From contig JABDKK010000171.1 of NCBI GenBank assembly GCA_013002265.1, positions 1-5,561 of the forward strand: 5,561 nt of DNA, in the 5' to 3' direction. Positions 1-5,402 of the stretch are shown here, one piece after another. A model generated the notes under the pieces. It made no database searches. It worked only from the letters and a program-made list of their open reading frames with translations, and had not been told where the DNA came from. Position 1 is the first letter of the stretch. Every line of letters begins with the position of its first letter. This DNA is from Candidatus Nitrosopumilus sp. (GTDB lineage: Archaea > Thermoproteota > Nitrososphaeria > Nitrososphaerales > Nitrosopumilaceae). The position numbers were made by a program, and so were the translations under genes.

Positions 1-1948
1 CTTGGTATGGTCTTGACATTAACTCATCTGTGCTAAAGCTTAGTGGTTCAATTGGGCTTGCCTTCCACATAAAATAGAATCTTACCAAATCAGCAGGATA
101 TTTCTCTAGTGTCTCTTCTCCCTCCAAAACATTACCTTTGCTTTTGCTCATCTTACCTCCTTTTTCATCAAGCACATGTCCTTGAAACAAAAATGACTTG
201 AATGGAGGTGTTGGTCCATTATTGAGAATTACATTTTCAATAAGTAGTGTATATGCCCATCCTCTTGTCTGATCAATTCCTTCAGTTAAGAATGGTGCTG
301 GAATTTCATTTGTATATTCTTCATCAGTTAGTGATGAATATGGTGCAGAACCACTGTTGTGCCATGTGTCTAAAACGTATTCTTCTCTGTTAGTTTTAGT
401 ACTACTACATTTTTTGCATTTTACAGAAATATTATCAATCCATGGTCTGTGCAACTCAAAGTCTGGACCATCAGGAAGACTGGTTGATGCATCAATGATT
501 TCTTTTCTTGAAAAGAACCAATTTTTCTCACCACAAACCTGACAATTCCAAACAGGTAGTGGACATCCCCAAATTCTTTCCCTTGATATACACCACGGAT
601 GTCTTTCTTTGATAATTCCAAGGAATCTGTTTTTTGGCTGCTCAAAAAAGTATTCTACACTTTCAGCTGCATCAATTGCTTTGTTATCTAGTCTGTCTAA
701 TTTGTAAAACCATCCTCTTCTTGCAAGCCAAACAATTGGGTGGTGTGATCTCCAGCAAAGTGGATACTTGTGTTTTATTTTTCCAATTTTGACTAGCGCG
801 TTACAGTCTCTAAGATCTTCTACAATTGTTCTGTCTGCATCTCTGACAAACATTCCTTGGTATTTGCCTGCCTGAGATGTGAATTTGACTTCATCATCAA
901 TTGGGCTGAAAATTTTCACATTTCTTTTGTTTGCAATTTTGATATCTTCCTCACCGTTTGCTGGTGACAAGTGAACTAAACCACTTCCTGTGCTAGCATC
1001 TACAAATGATTCAGATACTGCAACATGGAAATTATCTGCTTTTGAGCATTCTCTTAGTTCTGGGATTGAATCTAAAAGTGGATGAATGTATTTCTTTCCT
1101 TCAAATTTTGAGCCTTTTTGTGTTTTCCCAATTTTATAATCTTCTATCTTTACTTCCGTCATGAATTCTTCTAGTCTGGTTTTTCCAACAATCCAAGTTT
1201 CATTTTTAACTTTGACATAAACATAGTCCTCATCTGGTTGAAAACCAACCATTGCATCAGTAACAAGTGTAAATGGCATTGTCGTCCATACAATCAAAAA
1301 TGCATCTTCATCAACTAACTTTACCTTGTAGTACAGCGATGGATCTTTTACTTCCTCATAGCCTTGATTTACCTCTGCATGGCTAAGAGATGTTTGGCAA
1401 CTAGGACAATACGCAATCACAGTAAAGTCTTCTTCTAGTATTCCATTCTCATGTGCTTTTTTTAGAATCTGCCATTCTCTTTCTATGAATTCATCTCTGT
1501 AAGTCCAGTATGCTTTTTTGTGATTAAATGACATGCCAAGCATATCGTCAACTTTGACCCAAACTCTGTTGTATTTTTCTACAACTTTTTTGCATTCTGA
1601 AACAATTCTCTCAATTCCAAATTGTTTGATTGCCTCTGTCTTTCCACCTGTTACTCCTAATTCTTTTTCAACTTGTAATTCTACAGGAAGTCCCTGAGTA
1701 TCCCATCCTCCATTGAATTCAATTTTTTTTCCTTGCAGTGTGTTGAATCTATACCACAAATCTTTGATGATTCTACCTCTTAGGTGTCCAGCATGTGGAA
1801 TGCCATTCATAGTAGGAGGCCCCTCGATAAATCGGATTTTTTCTGGTTTGTCTGACGCAAAAATTTGTTTTTCTAAATCAAATGAATTGATGTATTCTTT
1901 AACCTGTGATTCTATTGACTTTGCATCAAATTTTGTAGAAAGATCCAT
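1..1948 (-). CDS. ileS: Isoleucyl-tRNA synthetase, N-terminal 649 residues (partial at left edge)
   Basis: Class Ia aminoacyl-tRNA synthetase that charges tRNA-Ile with isoleucine in the cytoplasm. The reading frame is open from an ATG at 1948-1946 to the window edge; the next upstream in-frame codon of note is a TAG at 1960-1958, so no longer ATG form exists. Visible motifs: the ATP-binding HAGH (HIGH signature) at residues 52-55; a CPSC pair at C181/C184; the CP1 editing domain with a threonine-rich motif WTTMPFTL at 221-228 and the conserved editing aspartate (D335) in a GEED context; CWRS at 398-401; further pairs C469/C472 and C511/C514 that look like a zinc site; a DQTRGWAY motif; and KMSKS at 599-603. 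The C-terminal anticodon-binding part, about 400 residues in archaeal IleRS, lies beyond base 1. The threonine-rich motif departs from the usual WTTTPWTL. Divergent from purD across 85 nt. Identity is very secure; ValRS and LeuRS fit the motifs less well. Confidence 0.96.
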   Translation of the reverse strand, partial: MDLSTKFDAKSIESQVKEYINSFDLEKQIFASDKPEKIRFIEGPPTMNGIPHAGHLRGRIIKDLWYRFNTLQGKKIEFNGGWDTQGLPVELQVEKELGVTGGKTEAIKQFGIERIVSECKKVVEKYNRVWVKVDDMLGMSFNHKKAYWTYRDEFIEREWQILKKAHENGILEEDFTVIAYCPSCQTSLSHAEVNQGYEEVKDPSLYYKVKLVDEDAFLIVWTTMPFTLVTDAMVGFQPDEDYVYVKVKNETWIVGKTRLEEFMTEVKIEDYKIGKTQKGSKFEGKKYIHPLLDSIPELRECSKADNFHVAVSESFVDASTGSGLVHLSPANGEEDIKIANKRNVKIFSPIDDEVKFTSQAGKYQGMFVRDADRTIVEDLRDCNALVKIGKIKHKYPLCWRSHHPIVWLARRGWFYKLDRLDNKAIDAAESVEYFFEQPKNRFLGIIKERHPWCISRERIWGCPLPVWNCQVCGEKNWFFSRKEIIDASTSLPDGPDFELHRPWIDNISVKCKKCSSTKTNREEYVLDTWHNSGSAPYSSLTDEEYTNEIPAPFLTEGIDQTRGWAYTLLIENVILNNGPTPPFKSFLFQGHVLDEKGGKMSKSKGNVLEGEETLEKYPADLVRFYFMWKASPIEPLSFSTDELMSRPYQ

Positions 1949-1971
1949 CTGGATTTTCTAGTGAGGGTGGC

Positions 1972-1979
1972 ATTATAAA
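1972..1979 (-). promoter_or_regulatory. Box A (TATA element) of ileS
   Basis: On the minus strand this reads TTTATAAT, centred about 27 nt before the ileS ATG. In archaea the box A is centred about 26 nt before the transcription start, so the mRNA would begin at or next to the start codon (leaderless). No Shine-Dalgarno-like sequence lies in the leader. The assignment rests on spacing and composition only; AT-rich DNA offers chance matches. Confidence 0.55.
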
Positions 1980-2004
1980 GCTAAATTGGTTTTACAAGAT
2001 TTGG

Positions 2005-2012
2005 ATTATATT
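2005..2012 (+). promoter_or_regulatory. Box A (TATA element) of purD
   Basis: ATTATATT, centred about 25 nt before the purD ATG at 2034, which predicts a leaderless purD transcript. It lies downstream of the alternative in-frame TTG at 1986, so a transcript from this promoter could not contain that codon; this supports the 2034 start. No ribosome binding site is seen between it and the ATG. Confidence 0.55.
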
Positions 2013-2033
2013 GTTGAAAAAAAGATAATTTCC

Positions 2034-3296
2034 ATGGTAAATGTGCTAGTTGTTGGCTCTGGAGGAAGAGAACATGCATTATCATGGAAATTATCTCATA
2101 GCAGTAAAGTTGAAACTGTTTTTACTGCGCCTGGAAATGGGGGAACTGAAAACAACGTTCCAATCAGTGTTGATGATATAGATGGCTTGGCTGAATTTGC
2201 TAAAAAAAATAATTGCTTTACTGTTGTTGGACCTGAGGATCCTTTGGCAGCAGGAATTGTAGACAAATTCAATCAACTTGAACTCAAAATTTTTGGTCCA
2301 ACAAAGAAAGCAGCTCAACTAGAATCTAGTAAAATATGGGCCAAGGATTTTATGAAGCGCAACAATATTCCCACTGCAAGATTTGAAATCTTCGATGATC
2401 CAAAAAAAGCCCAGCAATACGTAGAGTCCCTTGATTACAATGTAGTTGTAAAGGCTGATGGACTTGCAGCAGGAAAAGGAGTAATTGTTTGCAATAGCAA
2501 TGAAGAAGCAATTTCTGCAATTCAGACCATCCTTGTAAAAAAGACGTTTGGTGAGGCTGGAAATCGAATAATAATTGAGGAGAGAATTGATGGAATTGAA
2601 GCATCATATATTGCACTATCCGATGGTAAGATTGCAATTCCAATGGCGTCAAGCCAAGATCATAAACGAATTTTCGATAATGACACAGGACCTAACACTG
2701 GCGGCATGGGTGCATATTCTCCAACTCCAATTATTGATGATGTACTGTCTAAAAAAATTCAAGAAAAAATTATTGATAAAACAATTCAGTCTATGGCAAA
2801 TGAAGAAATTGATTTTAGAGGATTTTTGTACGCAGGAATAATGATTAGAGACAATGAACCCTATGTTTTAGAATACAACGTTAGAATGGGTGATCCAGAA
2901 TGTCAGCCTATCACTATGAGAATGGATTTTGATTTGTTTGATTATTTTGTTGCAAGCTCTGAAGGAAATTTATCCTCAATGCCACCTATTTCATGGAAGA
3001 ATCAGTTTGCAGTATGTGTTGTCTTGGCATCCCAAGGATATCCTGAGGCCTACTCGAAAAATGAAGAGATTACAGGATTTGAGTCTGTTTCAAACAAATC
3101 CCATGTTTTTCATGCTGGAACAAAAAAATCCGATGGCAAGATTCTATCAAATGGTGGCAGAGTCTTAGGAGTTACTGCACTAGGTGATACATTAGAATCG
3201 GCAATTGCAAATGCCTATGATTCAGTTGATAAAGTGTCTTGGCCTCACAAATATTTCCGAAAAGATATCGGACAAAAAGGTCTTGCCTATCTTTGA
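2034..3296 (+). CDS. purD: Phosphoribosylamine-glycine ligase (GAR synthetase), PurD
   Basis: Cytoplasmic ATP-grasp ligase joining glycine to 5-phosphoribosylamine to give glycinamide ribonucleotide, the second step of de novo purine synthesis. The protein is 420 residues, the normal length for the family. Motifs in order: GSGGREHAL (8-16) in the N-terminal domain; TAPGNGG (31-37); GPEDPLAAG (66-74); GPTKKAAQLESSK (88-100); ATP-grasp loop KADGLAAGKG (140-149); QDHKR (208-212); DTGPNTGGMGAYSP (217-230); FRGFLYAG (261-268); EYNVRMGDPE (280-289), holding the Mg-binding E280 and N282; and the C-terminal GGRVLGVTALGDTL (374-387) and DIGQKGL. The ATG at 2034 was chosen because the family begins directly with a short MxVLVVGSGG strand and because a box A sits 25 nt upstream; the TTG at 1986 would add 16 unsupported residues. 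Its last 10 nt overlap the convergent cyclo-ligase gene. Its product is the substrate of the purN product encoded at the right edge. Confidence 0.97.
   Translation: MVNVLVVGSGGREHALSWKLSHSSKVETVFTAPGNGGTENNVPISVDDIDGLAEFAKKNNCFTVVGPEDPLAAGIVDKFNQLELKIFGPTKKAAQLESSKIWAKDFMKRNNIPTARFEIFDDPKKAQQYVESLDYNVVVKADGLAAGKGVIVCNSNEEAISAIQTILVKKTFGEAGNRIIIEERIDGIEASYIALSDGKIAIPMASSQDHKRIFDNDTGPNTGGMGAYSPTPIIDDVLSKKIQEKIIDKTIQSMANEEIDFRGFLYAGIMIRDNEPYVLEYNVRMGDPECQPITMRMDFDLFDYFVASSEGNLSSMPPISWKNQFAVCVVLASQGYPEAYSKNEEITGFESVSNKSHVFHAGTKKSDGKILSNGGRVLGVTALGDTLESAIANAYDSVDKVSWPHKYFRKDIGQKGLAYL
3274..3278 (-). terminator. Possible oligo-T terminator of folD/cyclo-ligase, inside purD
   Basis: T5 in the minus-strand reading, 9 to 13 nt after the cyclo-ligase stop codon and within the last codons of purD. 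It is the nearest T-run downstream of that operon. It is short and overlaps coding sequence, so confidence is low. A longer T7 lies further on, at 3122-3128. Confidence 0.2.
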
Positions 3297-3850
3297 GTTT
3301 GAATCATTCTGTCTTCTGTAACAATCCAATCTATTAATACATCATGATCATCTTTTGGAATTCTTTTTACAATTTGTTTGTCTAGAGTTATAGAAATTGT
3401 TGTAGTCTTGTTTTCAGCTAGAAATCTATCATAAAACCCATGACCGTATCCTAATCTTATCCCATCTGGTGTAATGCCGATAGTTGGTACTATCACTACA
3501 TCGAGATTGTTATCTGTTGGGCAGTCATCTTTTGGCTCCATGATATCAAAATTACCCTTCTCTAGGCTTGAAAAACTAGTTATTTTTCTAAACTCTAAAT
3601 TTTTTCCAACAACTTTGGGTAAGAAAACTTCCTTTCCATCACTAATCAACTCTTGTATGATATCTTGAGTTAAAATCTCACTTCCTATTGGATAGTAAAT
3701 TCCAACTTTTGTTGCATTTTTGTATGCATAGATTTTCTTTAATTTTTTTTGTATCTTTGCGCTTGCAATCTTCATTAAATCATAAGATGTGTTGTCTCTC
3801 TTTTCTAAAAGAAGATTTCTAAGTGATTTCTTTTCGGTATTATCTTCCAA
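3287..3850 (-). CDS. 5-formyltetrahydrofolate cyclo-ligase (methenyl-THF synthetase)
   Basis: ATP-dependent enzyme converting 5-formyl-THF to 5,10-methenyl-THF, which salvages the stable 5-formyl by-product back into the C1 pool. The protein has 187 residues, typical for the family. Visible features: the N-terminal basic helix with KKSLR (7-11) and KR (17-18); GIYYPIGSEI (50-59), matching the folate and phosphate-binding region; FLPKV (76-80); IMEP (103-106); the signature IRLGYGHGFYDRFL (131-144); and the C-terminal HDVLIDWIVTED (169-180). The start is a TTG at 3850-3848. It is the only usable in-frame start, since a TGA lies at 3862-3860 and the next ATG (residue 26) would remove the conserved N-terminal basic segment. 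The gene overlaps the end of folD by 11 nt, so the two are probably co-transcribed and translationally coupled. Its stop (TAG) overlaps the purD tail by 10 nt. The gene is called fthC, ygfA or MTHFS in other organisms; no symbol is assigned here. Confidence 0.93.
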   Translation of the reverse strand: MEDNTEKKSLRNLLLEKRDNTSYDLMKIASAKIQKKLKKIYAYKNATKVGIYYPIGSEILTQDIIQELISDGKEVFLPKVVGKNLEFRKITSFSSLEKGNFDIMEPKDDCPTDNNLDVVIVPTIGITPDGIRLGYGHGFYDRFLAENKTTTISITLDKQIVKRIPKDDHDVLIDWIVTEDRMIQTQR

Positions 3851-4703
3851 TTTGACTACTCAGTGATGCTGCTGTAACTGTATTTTTTAGTAACATTGCA
3901 ACTGTCATTGGACCAACTCCTCCTGGAACTGGTGTTGCATAAGATGCTTTTTCTATAATTTGATCATAATCTGAATCTCCAACTAACTTTTCATTATGTC
4001 TTGATATTGCAACATCAATTATTATTGCACCATCTTTTATCATCTCAGATGTTAAAGTAAACTTGTTCCTATCTCCAACTGCAGTAATTATGATATCAGC
4101 TGATTTACACAACCCTTTTAGATTCTTTGTTTTGGAATGGCATGTCAGTACAGTAGCATTTTTCTCTAATAGCAAATGATACAGTGGCTTTCCTACAAGA
4201 TTGCTTCGATTAATCAACACTATGTTTTTTCCTTCTAGTTCTATGTTATGATAATCAAACATCTCCATTACGCCTGATGGTGTACATGCAACAAGAACTG
4301 CCTTTTTCATTGCAAGCAATCCTGCATTATGTGGTGTCAGCCCATCTACGTCTTTTATTGGTGAAATTCTAGATGTTGTTGCAAACTCATCTAGTTGTTT
4401 TGGCAATGGCAGCTGAACTAATATTCCATGAACAGAATTATCTGAATTCAAATTATCAATAACACTGTTTAATTCGTCTTGGGTAATGTTAGACTCCAGT
4501 TTGTGATCCTTGGTTGCAATTCCTACCTCCTGGCATGCATTGTGTTTGTTTCTAACATATGTAGCCGAGGCTGGATTGTCTCCAACTAGAACTGTGGCTA
4601 GACATGGGTTTATTCCATGAGATTTTAACTCCTCAACTGCTTTTTTGACCCTGTCCTTGACTGATTGAGCAATAACTTTACCATCAATTCTAACTCCTGT
4701 CAT
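3840..4703 (-). CDS. folD: Bifunctional methylene-THF dehydrogenase / methenyl-THF cyclohydrolase, FolD
   Basis: Cytoplasmic NAD(P)-dependent enzyme interconverting 5,10-methylene-THF, 5,10-methenyl-THF and 10-formyl-THF. The protein has 287 residues, the usual length. The catalytic Y49 and K53 lie in YVRNKHNAC (49-57); HGILVQLPLP (92-101) holds Q97; PIKDVDGLTPHNAG (115-128) holds D120; CTPSGVMEMF (140-149) follows. The nucleotide-binding loop reads NRSNLVGKP (165-173), where many bacterial and eukaryotic enzymes have a glycine first (GRS or GAS). The C-terminal TPVPGGVGPMTVAMLL motif is intact. The start is an ATG at 4703-4701 with a box A about 25 nt upstream and no Shine-Dalgarno sequence, so it is probably leaderless. 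It is the first gene of a two-gene minus-strand unit with the cyclo-ligase, which overlaps it by 11 nt. Its product, 10-formyl-THF, is the cosubstrate of the adjacent PurN. Confidence 0.97.
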   Translation of the reverse strand: MTGVRIDGKVIAQSVKDRVKKAVEELKSHGINPCLATVLVGDNPASATYVRNKHNACQEVGIATKDHKLESNITQDELNSVIDNLNSDNSVHGILVQLPLPKQLDEFATTSRISPIKDVDGLTPHNAGLLAMKKAVLVACTPSGVMEMFDYHNIELEGKNIVLINRSNLVGKPLYHLLLEKNATVLTCHSKTKNLKGLCKSADIIITAVGDRNKFTLTSEMIKDGAIIIDVAISRHNEKLVGDSDYDQIIEKASYATPVPGGVGPMTVAMLLKNTVTAASLSSQIGR

Positions 4704-4723
4704 GGCCTACTTTTGATGTGTAG

Positions 4724-4731
4724 ATATTTAA
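4724..4731 (-). promoter_or_regulatory. Box A (TATA element) of the folD operon
   Basis: On the minus strand this reads TTAAATAT, preceded by a purine-containing CCAAGAA stretch that could serve as a BRE. It is centred about 25 nt before the folD ATG, which predicts a leaderless mRNA covering folD and the cyclo-ligase. It shares a 92-nt divergent spacer with the promoter of the ABM gene. Confidence 0.6.
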
Positions 4732-4766
4732 TTCTTGGAATTCAGTTGTGGCAATCTTAGAAAAGA

Positions 4767-4774
4767 AATTTAAT
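4767..4774 (+). promoter_or_regulatory. Box A (TATA element) of the ABM-cupin operon
   Basis: AATTTAAT preceded by an A/G-rich run (AAAAGA) resembling an archaeal BRE, centred about 25 nt before the ATG at 4796. The spacing favours that ATG over the in-frame ATGs at 4805 and 4808 and predicts a leaderless transcript. Confidence 0.55.
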
Positions 4775-4795
4775 GGCGTTTTTTCTAGTTGATTC

Positions 4796-5080
4796 ATGTT
4801 TGTAATGATGGCAGATATTCAACTCAAAGAAGGCGCAGAAGAGGATTTCAAAAAATGGTTTTCTGAATCAAATAAAGTCCTCTCAAGTTTTCCAGGATTC
4901 ATTTCTAGAAAGTTTCTGAAATCCCCTGATGGAAACTATAGAATTCTTGTAGAGCATGAAAGTAAAGAAACTTTTGTCAAAATGCATCAAAGTCCAGAAC
5001 ATGAAAAAATTCATCCAATGGGATATTCATTTATGAGTTCAGATCCTGTGAGAAAAACATTCACCGTAGCTGCTGAATAA
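4796..5080 (+). CDS. Small ABM-fold protein (antibiotic biosynthesis monooxygenase-like), function unknown
   Basis: A 94-residue protein with the pattern of a single ferredoxin-like alpha/beta ABM domain: a first strand FVMMADIQLKEG (2-13), a helix from about 14 to 31, then SFPGFISRKFLKSPDGNYRI (31-50), the strand LVEHES, and a helix with FVKMHQSPEH (60-69). Members of this fold usually dimerise; they include cofactor-free quinone-forming monooxygenases and IsdG-type haem-degrading enzymes. By-eye alignment with IsdG keeps the haem-ligand His (H73) but not the Trp (M63 here) or the Asn (A6 or D7 here), so a canonical haem oxygenase role is not supported. The second helix is histidine-rich (H64, H69, H73). 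The ATG at 4796 is chosen because it keeps the first strand whole and lies 25 nt after a box A. The cupin gene starts 1 nt after the TAA, so the two form an operon. The fold is fairly secure; substrate and reaction are not known. Confidence 0.8.
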   Translation: MFVMMADIQLKEGAEEDFKKWFSESNKVLSSFPGFISRKFLKSPDGNYRILVEHESKETFVKMHQSPEHEKIHPMGYSFMSSDPVRKTFTVAAE

Positions 5081-5081
5081 A

Positions 5082-5402
5082 TTGAAGCTAGATTATGATT
5101 TAGCCTCATATTATAAGAAAATCAAAAACAGTAACACATACTTTCATACATTTTTCAATAACTCAAATTTATCTGCAGGAGTTTTAATTTTACAACCTGG
5201 AGAAGAAGACACACAAACTCCTCATGATAGTGATGAGATATACTATATCATATCCGGTGATGGCTATCTGAAAATTAAGAACAAAGATTACAAGGTATCA
5301 AAAGATAAAGCATTCTTTGTAGGACAAAACGTTGAGCATTATTTTCATGGCAACAAAAAAGAACTCAAGGTGCTGTATTTTTTTGGTGGCCCTGACTCTT
5401 AA
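5082..5402 (+). CDS. Small single-domain cupin protein, function unknown
   Basis: A 106-residue cupin beta-barrel protein with no signal peptide or membrane segment. Cupin motif 1 is seen in PGEEDTQTPHDSDEIYYIIS (39-58) followed by G59: H48 and E52 take the second-His and Glu positions, while the usual first His is T46. Motif 2 is FVGQNVEHYFHG (79-90), where H86 is the expected metal ligand. A metal site from H48, E52 and H86 is therefore possible but lacks one classic ligand. The start is a TTG at 5082, one base after the ABM stop codon. No ATG or GTG start exists in this frame, since a TAG occurs at 5067-5069 and no later Met is encoded. No Shine-Dalgarno sequence is visible, so translation is probably coupled to the ABM gene. 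Its TAA shares TTAA with the convergent purN stop. Small cupins of this kind may be dioxygenases, isomerases or sensors; none can be chosen from sequence alone. Confidence 0.85.
   Translation: MKLDYDLASYYKKIKNSNTYFHTFFNNSNLSAGVLILQPGEEDTQTPHDSDEIYYIISGDGYLKIKNKDYKVSKDKAFFVGQNVEHYFHGNKKELKVLYFFGGPDS
5355..5360 (-). terminator. Possible oligo-T terminator of purN, inside the cupin gene
   Basis: A6 on the plus strand, hence T6 in the purN transcript direction, about 39 nt after the purN stop codon. Archaeal RNA polymerase can stop at such runs. It also encodes lysines of the cupin, so coding constraint could explain it. Confidence 0.2.

Noticed and set aside
357..645. Open frames of 61 (plus) and 74 (minus) codons inside ileS
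   Set aside because: Both are out-of-frame shadows of the continuous ileS frame, which carries all expected motifs across this stretch.
1713..1961. Open frame of 82 codons on the plus strand
   Set aside because: It is antisense to the highly conserved N-terminal HAGH region of ileS and has no recognisable protein features.
1986..2033. In-frame TTG upstream extension of purD by 16 residues
   Set aside because: The extension precedes the conserved N-terminal strand of PurD, has no family counterpart, and begins upstream of the box A that fits the ATG at 2034.
2091..3168. Several 75-100 codon frames on both strands inside purD
   Set aside because: They overlap a complete PurD with intact motifs, have no promoter or start signals and show low-complexity, unconvincing composition.
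3474..3668. 64-codon plus-strand frame inside the cyclo-ligase gene
   Set aside because: Antisense shadow of a conserved gene with no supporting signal.
3743..3750. Run of eight T on the plus strand as a terminator for purD
   Set aside because: It lies about 450 nt past the purD stop and is explained by lysine codons of the cyclo-ligase on the other strand.
4796..5080. Calling the ABM protein an IsdG/HmoA haem-degrading monooxygenase
   Set aside because: Only the His of the Asn-Trp-His triad appears at the matching position; the Trp and Asn positions are Met and Ala/Asp in my by-eye alignment.
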